Origin: Frankia nepalensis
Lineage (GTDB): Bacteria > Actinomycetota > Actinomycetes > Frankiales > Frankiaceae
Assembly: GCF_016786325.1 (NCBI RefSeq)
Contig: NZ_JADWYU010000141.1
Coordinates: 15,599-79,598 of the forward strand
Direction: 5' to 3'
Length of the DNA: 64,000 bases
In this document: in pieces, positions 7,891 to 16,865 of the stretch
Position numbering within the stretch: the stretch's first letter is position 1
Layout: every line of letters starts with the position of its first letter
The notes under the pieces: model-generated
What the model was told of the DNA's origin: nothing
The model's database searches: none
Seen by the model: the letters and a program-made list of their open reading frames with translations, nothing else
Translations under genes and position numbers: made by a program

Positions 7891-9417
7891 GTCCTCCTCT
7901 TCCTGCTCGGGCTGGGTCGCGGCCGGGCTCGTCGGGCGGAACTGGCGCCAGCGGACGTCGAGCCGGGTGACGTCGATGGTGCCCGCGGGGCCGTGGCGGC
8001 GTCCGGCGGGCTTGACCTTCACCGACGCGAACAACAGGCGGTACAGCGTGCGGCGGGTCGTGACCGGCAACGCCTCCACCCGGGCACGGATCTCGGACTC
8101 AGAAGGCTGGCCCTCGACCAGGCGCACGACGTACAGCGGCACCGCGACCGTGTCCGCCTCGACCTGCGCCGCCGCGATCTGCGGCAACAACTCCGCCTCG
8201 ACCTCGGCCAGCCCCTGCGGGCTGAGCTTCCCCGTCGCGGCGGCCTTGTAGAACCCGGATAGCCGGGCCTGAAGCTCCCCCACGGTGCGCCGGGCTGCCA
8301 CCGCCCGGGAATCGTCAGGCCGTGATAGCCGTGCCAGGATGTCCGGCCTGGCCAGTCTGCGCACCGTCAACGTGAGCAGGTGCGCGTCGAACTCGACCAA
8401 CATGATCGACACATGGCGGGCCCCCGTCGAACACCAGTAATGCGGCCGACGCGCCCCGCCCGGGTTCACCGACAGTCCAGCACCGCAGACCGCGCAGGCC
8501 GCGATCCCCGACCACTCGTAGCGCTGCCGCCCCGGCCGCGATGCCGCTGCCGGCCGTCCGCCGACGGTCCGCTCGGCCATCGCCCGACCGGCGGCGGCAA
8601 ACGCCAGGTCATCGACCAGCGCGGGCCACGTACCCGGATAGACCCGACCACCATGGGTCCGCCGCGCGACGTACACCTCGGCGGTCGCGATCCGGCGCAC
8701 CGTGCCCGCCGTCCACGTGGCTCCCTTCGGCGACGGGATCCCCTCGGCGTTGAGCGCGGCGACGATCGAACGCAGCGACCGCGCCTCACCCACCTCCTTC
8801 ACGATCCGCCGCACGATCGGCGCCGTGACCGGGTCCGGGTTCTGGACGACCAGCCGCTTCGTCTCCGGGTCGTACTCACGCCGATAGCCGTACGGCACCG
8901 GACCTTGCGGGCGTCCCTTGCGGATGCCCCCGGCCACGCCGCGCCGGACCCGTAGAGAGATCTTTTTCGTCTCGGCTGCCGACCGGATACCCTCCTCGGC
9001 CAACGTCTCCCAGTCACGGGCGTTGGCCATGTCATAGGTCCGGTCATGCGACGCAACCCGGATCAGGATCCCGTGGTCGTGGCAGTAGTCCAAAAGCTGC
9101 GACCACTCCGTCAGCTTCCGGTCCCCACGCGACGCCTCCCACAACCACAGCGCATCACCCCGGCCCGCCTCCAAGTCGGCCAGCAGCCGGGACCACTCCT
9201 CCCGGTCCCGCTTCGCGAACTCCGACGCCGACCGGCCGTTGTCCGTGTAGACATCGGCGACGTCCCACCCGAGCTCGGCGCAGTCCTCTCGGCCCTCGGA
9301 CTCCTGGTCACTGACCGACTTCCCGTCGTCCAACACAGACCGACGCGCGTAGATCAACGCCGAACGGACATCCGCCCGCGTGACGACCAGCCGACCCGCC
9401 TGCCTACGTCCACCCAT
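7867..9417 (-). CDS. Large serine recombinase (integrase)
   Basis: A 516-residue site-specific recombinase. The resolvase-type catalytic domain starts with ALIYARRSVLDD, with Ser27 as the likely nucleophile, followed by DGKSVSDQ and the WLWEASRGDRKL segment that carries active-site arginines. The recombinase domain contains the GVAGGIRKGRPQGPVPYGY boundary and LNAEGIPSPKGATWTAGTVRRI. A zinc ribbon (CAVCGAGL, then WCS and a His) lies at about residues 308-340 and is followed by a helical coiled-coil region. The start at 9417 (MGGRRQ) is used because upstream codons are unlike the family. It would integrate the element into an attB site and needs no tRNA. Confidence 0.93.
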   Translation of the reverse strand: MGGRRQAGRLVVTRADVRSALIYARRSVLDDGKSVSDQESEGREDCAELGWDVADVYTDNGRSASEFAKRDREEWSRLLADLEAGRGDALWLWEASRGDRKLTEWSQLLDYCHDHGILIRVASHDRTYDMANARDWETLAEEGIRSAAETKKISLRVRRGVAGGIRKGRPQGPVPYGYRREYDPETKRLVVQNPDPVTAPIVRRIVKEVGEARSLRSIVAALNAEGIPSPKGATWTAGTVRRIATAEVYVARRTHGGRVYPGTWPALVDDLAFAAAGRAMAERTVGGRPAAASRPGRQRYEWSGIAACAVCGAGLSVNPGGARRPHYWCSTGARHVSIMLVEFDAHLLTLTVRRLARPDILARLSRPDDSRAVAARRTVGELQARLSGFYKAAATGKLSPQGLAEVEAELLPQIAAAQVEADTVAVPLYVVRLVEGQPSESEIRARVEALPVTTRRTLYRLLFASVKVKPAGRRHGPAGTIDVTRLDVRWRQFRPTSPAATQPEQEEEDSTRTSAA

Positions 9418-9680
9418 AGCACCAATTGTAGTGATTAAGAGGCATGACGTCCATGACGCGGAACGTCTGACTGATCTCTCGACGGCCGTTCTGGTGCGGC
9501 GAACGTTGCTGGATAACGGCACTGGGTCGTTTCTGATGGCGCTTGGACGGTGTGGCGGAGCCACGTCTTGATCGCCGCGACGGTGAGGGCGCGATTGAAA
9601 ACGTGTGCCAGGCTGGCCCGCTCCCGCGGGGGCGTCGCGGCTTCTTCTTCGCCCCCGGCCCTTCCCCTAGGGTGCCGGTC

Positions 9681-10052
9681 ATGGCCTGTCGAATTTCCGA
9701 GCTGGTGATCGATTGCCGGGACCCGCGGACCCTGGCGGCGTTCTGGTGCGAGGTACTGGGGTTCAGCGTGCTGGACGACGACGACGGCGTGGTGGAGATC
9801 GGGCCGCCGGAAGGGTTCGGCGGCTTGCAGCCGACCCTGATCTTCAGCCCCAGCACCGAGCCCAAGACGGGCAAGCTGCGGCTGCATATCGACGTCAACG
9901 CCACCGACCGCGACCAGGACGCCGAACTTCAGCGCCTGCTGGCCGTTGGCGCCCGCCCGGTCGACATCGGCCAGAGCGACCAGGTGAGCTGGCATGTCCT
10001 GGCTGACCCCGAGGGCAACGAATTCTGCCTCCTGCGGGCCCGCCTGACCTGA
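9681..10052 (+). CDS. VOC family (glyoxalase-like) protein
   Basis: A 123-residue single-domain vicinal-oxygen-chelate protein. The family pattern is clear: ISELVIDCRDPRTLAAFWCEVLGF at the start, LHIDVNATDRDQD in the middle, and LADPEGNEFCLL at the end, the usual DPEGNEF box. Such small proteins act in drug resistance, dioxygenation or isomerisation; this one gives no substrate clue. Reading can be extended upstream to 9543, but ATG 9681 is where family similarity begins. It lies just outside the integrase end of the element. Confidence 0.85.
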   Translation: MACRISELVIDCRDPRTLAAFWCEVLGFSVLDDDDGVVEIGPPEGFGGLQPTLIFSPSTEPKTGKLRLHIDVNATDRDQDAELQRLLAVGARPVDIGQSDQVSWHVLADPEGNEFCLLRARLT

Positions 10053-10126
10053 GCGCGCCCGCCGCATGGCGGCCCCAATCCCCCGATACGCGCTCAACGC
10101 CGGCCCGAATCCGGCCGGGAACGTCC

Positions 10127-10846
10127 TCAGGCCGAGAGGGACGGGGTGAGGTGGGCGGTGAGCGCAGCGGCGGCCGCGGCGAGCAACGGCACGGCTCGCC
10201 GCGCCGCCGGGACGGATGGCGCTATCACCGAGAGCGCCGCCGCTGGACCGCCGTCGCCTGTCGGACCCACCGGTGCGGCGATCTCGGTCCCGCCCAGGTG
10301 CCTTTCTTCCTTGGCAATCGCGAGCGAGCCGCCGCGAATGTCGGCGAACTGGCGGTGGAGCAGCCCCGGCGCGGTGACGGTATACGGCGTGAGCCGCGTC
10401 AGGTCGCTCAAAACCCGCTGTCGCAGCGCGTCGGGACCGTGGGCCAGAAAGAGTTTGCCCGCGGCCGTCGCGTGCAGCGGCAGGTGCGACCCCCTCGACA
10501 CGGGTGCGTCCAGTTCGTCGATGATGAGCAGGCGATCGCCGTCGAGGGAGGTCAGCGCCACGGCACGGCCTGTCGCCGTGCGCAGTCCGCGCAGGTAGGG
10601 CCGTCCGGCGTCGGCGAGCCGTCGCTGGCACGGAACCTGGCCGCCCAGCACCCACAGCCGGGTTCCCAGCCGGTACGACCCGTCGGCCTGGCGTTCCAGG
10701 CCTCCCCACGCCACGAGTTCCCGCGCGAGCCGCAGCGTCGTAGGCAACGGCAGGCCGCTGCGCGCCGCGATGGTGGTCAACCGCAGGCTGGCCGAGCCGT
10801 CGGAGAACGCGTCCAGGAGGGACAGCGCCCTGCCTACCGTCGACAT
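10127..10846 (-). CDS. IclR family transcriptional regulator
   Basis: A 239-residue regulator. The N-terminal winged HTH reads RALSLLDAFSDGSASLRLTTIAARSGLPLPTT in overlapping segments, with the wing ending SYRLGTRLW. The C-terminal effector domain has LPLHATAAGKLFLAHG and a ligand-pocket region, as usual for IclR proteins (240-260 residues). ATG 10846 (MSTVGRAL) is preferred over an upstream start at 10873. It is transcribed away from the nitroreductase at 11033, and a perfect palindrome lies between them, so it probably controls itself and that gene. It lacks the third of the usual C-terminal cysteine motifs, so an exact effector cannot be proposed. Confidence 0.9.
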   Translation of the reverse strand: MSTVGRALSLLDAFSDGSASLRLTTIAARSGLPLPTTLRLARELVAWGGLERQADGSYRLGTRLWVLGGQVPCQRRLADAGRPYLRGLRTATGRAVALTSLDGDRLLIIDELDAPVSRGSHLPLHATAAGKLFLAHGPDALRQRVLSDLTRLTPYTVTAPGLLHRQFADIRGGSLAIAKEERHLGGTEIAAPVGPTGDGGPAAALSVIAPSVPAARRAVPLLAAAAAALTAHLTPSLSA

Positions 10847-10940
10847 GCCATCGCCTTCCGGACATCGCGCCATCCCAGCCAGCGCATGATCCTGGAAAAT
10901 CCGTGATCACCGCGCCCTGTCCCGCGGTCACCCGCGGCAC

Positions 10941-10955
10941 TTTCACCTGGTGAAA
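10941..10955. promoter_or_regulatory. Palindromic operator between iclR and nitroreductase genes
   Basis: TTTCACCTGGTGAAA, a perfect 7-1-7 palindrome, 95 bases before the IclR start and 78 before the nitroreductase start. IclR proteins bind similar 15-base palindromes, so this is probably the shared operator. Confidence 0.75.
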
Positions 10956-11032
10956 CCGGACGCTACCGCCCTCACGTCCCTGGCCGGCACCCTGTGGTTC
11001 CCCGATCCGTAGAGGCCACGAGAGGCAAGCGC

Positions 11033-11686
11033 ATGCTGCTGGACCTGTCGCCCGACGAGCTGTTGTCCACCACCCGGGCGGTACGCCACCGGTTGGACCT
11101 GACCCGGCCAGTGCCATGGGAGCTCATCCAGGAGTGCGTCGAGCTCGCGGTGCAGGCGCCCACCGGCCGTAACCGGCAGCGGTGGCATTTCGTCGTGGTC
11201 ACCGACCCGGAGCGACGCCACGCGCTCGCGGACGTCTTTCGGCGGGCGGTCGCGGCGGCCGACCCGCACGCCAGCCCGCTGACGCGGCGCGACGCCGAGC
11301 GGATGAACGCCTACCCGTCGTCGTTGTCCAGGATGCGCAGCGGCTTCCAGCACCTGTACGACAACATCCACCGCGTGCCCGCGCTCGTGGTCCCTTGCGT
11401 CGAAGGGCGAACCGACGACGCTTCCGTCCTCGCGCAGTCGATGACCTGGGGCTCGATCCTGCCAGCCGTGTGGAGTTTCATGCTCGCCGCCCGCGCGCGG
11501 GGGTTGGGAACGGTGTGGACGACCGCGCAGGCGCCCCTCGAACGTGAGATGGCCACGCTGCTGGGCGTCCCGGCCGACCGGGTGATGCTGGCCGCCTTCA
11601 TTCCACTCGCCTACACCGTTGGCACCGAATTCCGGCCGGCCCCCAGAGTTCCCCTGGACCAGGTGCTGCACCGCGACCACTGGTAG
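11033..11686 (+). CDS. Nitroreductase family protein
   Basis: A 217-residue flavin (FMN) enzyme. Typical segments are TTRAVRHRLDLTRPVP at the start, APTGRNRQRWHFVVV (the phosphate-binding SxxN/R region), the mid-protein ILPAVWSFMLAARARGLGTVWTT helix pair, and LLGVPADRVMLAAFIPLAY near the end. Related enzymes reduce nitro groups or quinones with NAD(P)H, or act on tyrosine or F420-linked substrates. The start at 11033 has GAGAGG just upstream. Divergent from the IclR gene with an operator between. Confidence 0.87.
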   Translation: MLLDLSPDELLSTTRAVRHRLDLTRPVPWELIQECVELAVQAPTGRNRQRWHFVVVTDPERRHALADVFRRAVAAADPHASPLTRRDAERMNAYPSSLSRMRSGFQHLYDNIHRVPALVVPCVEGRTDDASVLAQSMTWGSILPAVWSFMLAARARGLGTVWTTAQAPLEREMATLLGVPADRVMLAAFIPLAYTVGTEFRPAPRVPLDQVLHRDHW

Positions 11687-11764
11687 CAGACGGGGCGAAA
11701 GCATCGGCGAGTATCACCGTTCCCGGCGCGCGGGGCGGATTCCCCGCTTGCTAGGTTCACGGGG

Positions 11765-12313
11765 GTGACCGGTGGTCGACGGGAGGCCGGGCGGCCGCGG
11801 CTCATCGAGCGGCGAAGCGAGGTGCCCGCCCCGGCGGGGGAGATCTGGGCTCGGGTCAGCCGTATGGACGGCGTGAACGACGAGTTCAGGCCCTGGATGC
11901 GGATGACGGTGCCGCGTGCGCTGCGCGGGGCCAGCCTGGACGACCTGCCGCTGGGCGTCCTGGCCGGGCGGAGCTGGCTGCTGCTGTTCGGCCTTGTTCC
12001 GTTCGACTACGACGACCTCGTCATCGCGGAGCGCGAGCCAGGGCGGCGATTCCTCGAGCGCTCGACGATGCTGTCGATGCGGCGGTGGGAGCACGAGCGA
12101 ATCCTCAAGCCGTGTGACGCCGGTACTGGCACCGGTGGCCGGACCGTGGTCCACGATCGGATCGTCTTTGAGCTACGGCGGCCGCTCGCGCTGGTGCCGG
12201 GCCTTGGCGCCGTGGTGGCGTCGGTCGTGTCGGGGCTGTTCGCGCATCGTCATCGACGTCTCGAGCGCGCCTTCCGGTCCTCGCGCGAGGGCGACGAACG
12301 ACCGTCGAATTGA
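11765..12313 (+). CDS. SRPBCC/START-like protein
   Basis: A 182-residue protein starting with GTG. It has the polyketide-cyclase/SRPBCC arrangement: an opening strand (RLIERRSEVPAPAGEIWARVSRMDGVN), strands in the middle (WLLLFGLVPFDYDDLVIAEREPGRRFLER), then paired strands (RTVVHDRIVFELRRPL) and a long last helix (LFAHRHRRLERAF) that would close the lipid-like pocket. Such proteins bind hydrophobic ligands. No neighbour suggests the ligand. Confidence 0.7.
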   Translation: MTGGRREAGRPRLIERRSEVPAPAGEIWARVSRMDGVNDEFRPWMRMTVPRALRGASLDDLPLGVLAGRSWLLLFGLVPFDYDDLVIAEREPGRRFLERSTMLSMRRWEHERILKPCDAGTGTGGRTVVHDRIVFELRRPLALVPGLGAVVASVVSGLFAHRHRRLERAFRSSREGDERPSN

Positions 12314-12587
12314 CGCCGTAACCCGTCCTGACCGCGACCTGGTGTTCGCCCGCCTCGGCGTCCCTGACGGCGGAGCCACACCCCAAAGGCCGCCCCGGGC
12401 GTGCGCGGCGGCGAACTCCCGGGCGACGGCGAACTCCCCGGGCGACGAGGCCGGGAGCTCAATGTCGAGCACCGCCGCGGACTGCGCGTCTGCCGGCGGC
12501 CGGCTACGGACGCGGCGGGAGGAATTAAACACGCGTAGCGGGAAACAGATCGCCCGGCGGCATGATCGGACCGGAGGGCGGGCGGAT

Positions 12588-13145
12588 ATGCGTTGGAAGA
12601 GGTTGTCGGGCTGGGGCTGGGTCCGGTTGCCGGGTCGGCGTGAGGTGATCGGCGACGCGGTGGTGGCGGCGAAGGCCGTCCGGTCGCCGCTGGTGGGGTT
12701 CCGGCAGTTCATCACCAGGGGAAACGTCGTCGACCTGGCCGTCGCCGTCGTGGTCGGCACCGCGTTCACCGCGGTGGTCCAGTCGCTGGTCAAGAACATC
12801 TTCACGCCGTTGATCGCGGCGATCTTCGGGAAGCCGGACTTCTCCAGCCTTACCTTCCACGTGCACCACAGCGTCTTCCACTACGGCACGTTCCTCAACG
12901 ATGTGATCACCTTCCTGAGTGTGGCCGCGGTGATCTACTTCGTCGTCGTCTTCCCGTTGGCCAGGTTCAACGAACTGCGCCGGCGAGGGCAGACCGACGA
13001 GGTCGAGGCTCCCTCGATCAGCGACGAGGCGCGGCTGCTGACCGAGATCCGTGACCTGCTGGCCGCGGGCGTCGGTGGGGGCCAGCTACCCGCCCAGGCG
13101 GAGACCCGCGCGGGAGCCGACGGCGCTCCGCCGCCGAGCGACTGA
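12588..13145 (+). CDS. mscL: Large-conductance mechanosensitive channel MscL
   Basis: A 185-residue pressure-release channel. It has the MscL signature FRQFITRGNVVDLAVAVVVG (start of TM1) and TAFTAVVQSLVKNIFTPLI, then TM2 around VITFLSVAAVIYFVVVFPL and a polar C-terminal bundle (EARLLTEIRDLLAA). The N-terminus carries about 40 extra residues (WKRLSGWGWVRLPGRREV) compared with E. coli MscL, which is uncommon. ATG 12588 has GGAGGGCGG upstream. The loop between the helices is long and rich in His (FHVHHSVFHYG). Confidence 0.92.
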   Translation: MRWKRLSGWGWVRLPGRREVIGDAVVAAKAVRSPLVGFRQFITRGNVVDLAVAVVVGTAFTAVVQSLVKNIFTPLIAAIFGKPDFSSLTFHVHHSVFHYGTFLNDVITFLSVAAVIYFVVVFPLARFNELRRRGQTDEVEAPSISDEARLLTEIRDLLAAGVGGGQLPAQAETRAGADGAPPPSD

Positions 13146-13324
13146 AAACCTCCTCGAGGCTCACGCGTCCCGTCGCCGACGCCGCCGGCCAGCCCGAGGG
13201 TTCTGACCAGCCCGGCGATCTGGCCAGCGCGGCGTCATCGGCAATGCCGCCATCCGGAATGAATCCCGGTGCCCGGCCCAGGCCAGCGGCGTTATCGCGG
13301 TTGTGCCGGGGTAGATGCGGCGGC

Positions 13325-14368
13325 ATGGTGTCGATCAGGCGGAAGCGCCAGCCCACGGAACTCGCGGTGGGCACGGGCCCGGACGAGGCCGTCCAGGAGG
13401 CCCAGCCGGACCGGCCGGGAGAGCTGCGGCTGGCGTCGTGGTGGGCGGTGCTGCGCAGGACGATCACCGAGTTCAACGACGACGCGCTGTCCGACCGGGC
13501 CGCGGCGCTGACGTACTACTCGATACAGTCGATCTTCCCCGCCCTGCTGGTCCTGGTGTCGCTGCTGGGTGTGATCGGCAGGTCCGCGACCGCGACGATC
13601 CTCGACAACCTCCAGCACCTGACCCCGAGCTCCGCGCGGGACGTGGTGACCAACGCGGTGAACGGCGTCCGCGACAGCGCCGGCGCGGGTGGGGTCATCG
13701 CGATCCTTGGCCTGGCCGGAGCGATGTGGTCGGCGTCGGGCTACGTGGCCGCGTTCATCCGAGCCGCCAACGCGGTGTACGACATTCCGGAGGGCCGACC
13801 GGTCTGGAAGATCGCGCCGTTGCGGATAGCGGTGACCGTCGCGCTGATGCTGCTTCTCGCCCTGAGCGCCGTGATCGTGGTGTTCAGCGGTGGCGTGGCT
13901 CGCCAGGCCGGGGCGGCGCTCGGCTTTGGCCAGACGGCGGTCGAGGTGTGGTCGTACGCAAAATGGCCGGTGCTCGTCGTCCTCGTCATCCTGATGATCG
14001 CGATCCTGTACTGGGCGGCGCCGAACGTTCGGCATCAGGGCTTCCGCTGGCTGACGCCGGGCAGCATCCTCGCGCTGGCGATCTGGATGATCGCCTCCGG
14101 CGCCTTCGCGTTCTACGTGGCCAATTTCGGCTCGTACAACAAGACCTACGGCGCCCTGGCCGGGATCATCATCTTCCTGGTGTGGCTATGGCTGACCAAC
14201 CTCGCGATCCTGCTCGGACTGGAGTTCGACGCGGAGCTGGCCCGTCAGCGGGCCATCGCCGGTGGCTATCCGCCCGGCGCCGAGCCGTACACCCAGCCGC
14301 GCGACACCCGTGGTTTCCCCCGCCGTCCCGTCCGCAGGAAGACGCGGCCGGCGACCCGCGGCACCTGA
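13325..14368 (+). CDS. YihY/BrkB family inner-membrane protein
   Basis: A 347-residue polytopic membrane protein of the YihY/BrkB (formerly RNase BN) family. Landmarks are RAAALTYYSIQSIFPALLVLVSLLGVIG (TM1), GAMWSASGYVAAFIRAANAVYDI and RPVWKIAPLRIAVTVALMLLLALSAV, WPVLVVLVILMIAILYWAAPN, and FYVANFGSYNKTYGALAGII followed by a last helix LVWLWLTNLAILLGLEFDAEL. ATG 13325 is preferred over the longer frame opening at 13244. The basic C-terminal tail is cytoplasmic by prediction. The family's function is still unclear. Confidence 0.9.
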   Translation: MVSIRRKRQPTELAVGTGPDEAVQEAQPDRPGELRLASWWAVLRRTITEFNDDALSDRAAALTYYSIQSIFPALLVLVSLLGVIGRSATATILDNLQHLTPSSARDVVTNAVNGVRDSAGAGGVIAILGLAGAMWSASGYVAAFIRAANAVYDIPEGRPVWKIAPLRIAVTVALMLLLALSAVIVVFSGGVARQAGAALGFGQTAVEVWSYAKWPVLVVLVILMIAILYWAAPNVRHQGFRWLTPGSILALAIWMIASGAFAFYVANFGSYNKTYGALAGIIIFLVWLWLTNLAILLGLEFDAELARQRAIAGGYPPGAEPYTQPRDTRGFPRRPVRRKTRPATRGT

Positions 14369-14607
14369 CGTCTCCGGCGCACCTGGGCACATCTCCGGCA
14401 CACCCGCCGAGCCACGCACCGCCCGGCGGGTACCCGGAGAGCGCTGAGAACACCGGCAGTCCACTACCTGTCAGGTCCGGTCTTCCGCCGTGTTCCGAAA
14501 ATGCGTGATTTGGCGGGACGCGCGGGATTGGATCTGGCAACCCGGGTCTTGGGCCTGGCGACTCGGGGTAGGGCACCGCGTGTTCCAGTAGAGCGAAGGA
14601 GATCGCT

Positions 14608-15678
14608 GTGCTGATGAGGGCGGCCCGGATGTACGGGTACCACCAGCCGCTGCGGCTCGAGGAGATTCCGGTTCCCGCTCCCGGGCCGGACGAGGTCCTG
14701 GTCAAGGTGGCGGCGACCGGGATGTGCCGCAGCGACCACCAGTTGCTCGAGGGCTACTTCCAGCGGGCCGCGCCGATGGAGTTCCCGGCCGTTCCCGGGC
14801 ACGAGGTCGCGGGCCACGTGGCCGGGACCGGCTCCGCCGTACCGCGTTCGGCGGGCCTGGCCGAAGGCGAGCTGGTGCTGGTCAGCGCGGGGTGGGGAGA
14901 CGGCACGTGCCGGCAATGCCATGAGGGCAATGAGCAACTGTGCACCGGGACCGGTGGATGGATCGGATTCGGCCCGCCTGGCGGCTTCGCGGAATACGTG
15001 GCCGTCCCGCATCGGCACCTGGTCCAGGTGCCCGGTGGCGACCAGAAGGCGGAGCACCTCGCGCCGTTGACCGATGCCGGGCTGACTCCCTACCGCGGCG
15101 TGAAGAAGCTGGTAGCAGCCGGAAAGCTTGGACCAGGGCGCACCGTGGTGGTCGTCGGCATCGGCGGACTCGGCAGCTACGCCGTGCAGTACGCAAAGCT
15201 GCTCGGCGGCGGCGCCACCGTGGTCGCGTTCTCCCGCACCGACGAGAAGCTGGCGGTCGCCCGGCAGGGCGGCGCCGATCACACCGTGAACACCCGTGAC
15301 CTGAGCTCCCGCCAGGTACAGGACGAACTGGAGCGGCTCACCGGTCGCCGGACGGTCGACGCGATCCTGGACTGCGCCGGCGCCCCCGCGTCGATCGCGC
15401 TCGACTTCGAGATTCTCGCCGCCGAGGGAGCAGTCGCCTCGGTGGGCCTCATGGGTACCAAGGTCGAGGTGCCGCTGAACGTGATCGTGGGCACCGAGCT
15501 CTCCTACTTCGGCTCGTTCTGGGGAAACCACAACGATCTCACCGAAGTCCTTGCCCTGGCCGCCGCGGGACAGATCAGGCACACCGTCACCACGGTGAAC
15601 TTCGAGGACATCAACGACAACCTCGAAGCGCTCGCCCGCGGCGACGTCGTCGGCCGTCAGGTAATCGTCTTCGACTGA
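14608..15678 (+). CDS. Zinc-dependent alcohol dehydrogenase (MDR family)
   Basis: A 356-residue NAD(P)-dependent dehydrogenase resembling the Rhodococcus ADH-A group. The catalytic zinc ligands are Cys in GMCRSDHQLL and PGHEVAG. The structural zinc site is GDGTCRQCHEGNEQLC, with three cysteines and Asp at the position of the usual first cysteine. The Rossmann dinucleotide loop is VVVVGIGGLGSYAVQYAKLLG, followed by FSRTDEKLAVA. GTG 14608 lies after a GAAGGAGA ribosome site. The substrate is unknown, most likely a primary or secondary alcohol/aldehyde. Confidence 0.92.
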   Translation: MLMRAARMYGYHQPLRLEEIPVPAPGPDEVLVKVAATGMCRSDHQLLEGYFQRAAPMEFPAVPGHEVAGHVAGTGSAVPRSAGLAEGELVLVSAGWGDGTCRQCHEGNEQLCTGTGGWIGFGPPGGFAEYVAVPHRHLVQVPGGDQKAEHLAPLTDAGLTPYRGVKKLVAAGKLGPGRTVVVVGIGGLGSYAVQYAKLLGGGATVVAFSRTDEKLAVARQGGADHTVNTRDLSSRQVQDELERLTGRRTVDAILDCAGAPASIALDFEILAAEGAVASVGLMGTKVEVPLNVIVGTELSYFGSFWGNHNDLTEVLALAAAGQIRHTVTTVNFEDINDNLEALARGDVVGRQVIVFD

Positions 15679-16148
15679 TCCGGTGTCGGCGGCCCCGTCG
15701 AGGAGAGGCACTGAAGCGGCCGCTCACTTGTCAGGATGTCCGTCGGCTGACGCGGATCCGCCTGGACGTGGCCGGTCCGCCGCCGCGGCGAGGTGGTCGG
15801 CGGCGCGGGCATGGACCAACTCCGGTGAGCCGTTGTCCACATATGGCATCCGTCCGCGTATGGCATCCACATACACCGTCCGTGTGGACGAGATGATCGT
15901 CCGAGTCGCGAGTCGCGTCCGGCGGGCGGCTCGCTGGAAACTCGTGATCAACGCCTTGCGATCACTTTCTGTGACCGCCGGCCGTTCGCCGAGACATGCT
16001 GAACCAAATCCCTGGAAACACCGTCCACAAAACAGCCCCGACACTGGCGGACAATCGGTGGTCAACCCTCGCGAGTACGTCGTAACTGGTTGAAGTCGTT
16101 CCTATACTCTGCCCTCATGGATCTGCGCGCCGTCCTGGATCGCCGCCG
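15679..16148. other. 470-base gap, no gene recognised
   Basis: An open frame on the minus strand (15724-16065, TTG start) is possible but lacks family features and a ribosome site, so it is not called. The repeated text TATGGCATCC occurs at about 15842 and 15860. The promoter of the gene at 16149 should lie at the right end. Confidence 0.5.
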
Positions 16149-16790
16149 GTGACCGCCCCAGGGGGCGGGTCCGCCGCCCCCGGCTGGTACCCCGACCCGG
16201 CCGCGCGCTTCGCCCAGCGCTACTTCGACGGCGCCCAATGGACCGACCAGGTCACCAACGGCCGCGGCTGGTACGGCCCTGAATCCGCCGCGCCGCCGCA
16301 ATCGCGGCCTGTCCCGGGTGCCGGCGGCGGGCGGCCGAACCCGTTCGCCGTGGTGACGGTCGTGGTCGGCGCCCTGGCGATGCTGCTCGGCCTGTTCGCC
16401 GTGCCCTGGATATCGGAGGACGGGGTGGAGGTCTCGGCCAACGACATCCGCGAAATCGTCGACTCGTCCATCGGGTGGGAAGGCGACCCACCCGGTTTCG
16501 TCGGTCCCTACTTCGAGTTCGGCCTCTATCTCGCCATTTTCGGCCTTCTTGTCGTCGCGTTGGCCGCCGCGCTGACCCCGAGCCCGACGAGGACGCCGCT
16601 GGCCATCATCGCCGGCGTCGGCGGCGTTGCCGCCGTGATCTGCCATTTTGTGGCATGCAACGATCTTTCCGATGGCGAGCTCGACCTGTTCAGCGCTGGC
16701 CCGTGGGTGGTCGCCGCCGGAATGGTGCTGAGCGTGGTCGGCGCGCTGATTCCGCCCTCCCGGGCGCCACGCCCCGACCCGTTCGGTTAG
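16149..16790 (+). CDS. DUF2510 membrane protein
   Basis: A 213-residue membrane protein. It opens with a DUF2510 domain, GWYPDPAARFAQRYFDGAQW at about residues 12-31, a short actinobacterial motif found at the N-terminus of many envelope and secretion-linked proteins. Hydrophobic helices follow at about 66-87 (FAVVTVVVGALAMLLGLFA), 123-142 (FGLYLAIFGLLVVALAAAL) and 148-166 (PLAIIAGVGGVAAVICHF), with a final helix VVAAGMVLSVVGALI. The role is unknown. Confidence 0.75.
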   Translation: MTAPGGGSAAPGWYPDPAARFAQRYFDGAQWTDQVTNGRGWYGPESAAPPQSRPVPGAGGGRPNPFAVVTVVVGALAMLLGLFAVPWISEDGVEVSANDIREIVDSSIGWEGDPPGFVGPYFEFGLYLAIFGLLVVALAAALTPSPTRTPLAIIAGVGGVAAVICHFVACNDLSDGELDLFSAGPWVVAAGMVLSVVGALIPPSRAPRPDPFG

Positions 16791-16865
16791 CCGTAGGCGG
16801 CCGCCTCGTCGTCGACGCCTACGCCGATCCGGAATCCGAGGCCGAGGAGGCCGGCAGGTCGCTGG

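Larger units (their letters stand above)
4492..9417. mobile_element. Small integrated element: HUH-Rep plus serine integrase, no transfer gene seen
   Basis: Minimal extent from the first co-oriented gene to the start of the recombinase. Content: unknown protein (4492), HTH protein (4980), RepSA-type initiator (5942), short protein (7384) and, convergent, a large serine recombinase (7867-9417). This resembles a stripped actinobacterial integrative element (AICE), which usually also has an FtsK-like Tra gene; none is in the window. The element could extend left to include the regulator at 2843 or the lower-GC genes at 1-2660. No att repeat could be recognised by eye at either end. Confidence 0.7.

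Noticed and set aside
9418-9680. attachment site at the integrase end
   Set aside because: The pair GACGT and ACGTC at 9446 and 9463 is short and no matching sequence at the left end could be recognised, so no att site is claimed.
9435-11117. Long minus-strand frame across VOC, IclR and nitroreductase genes
   Set aside because: Crosses three well-supported genes in other frames and has no domain.
15724-16065. 113-residue minus-strand gene
   Set aside because: TTG start, no ribosome site, no recognisable family and only weak codon bias.
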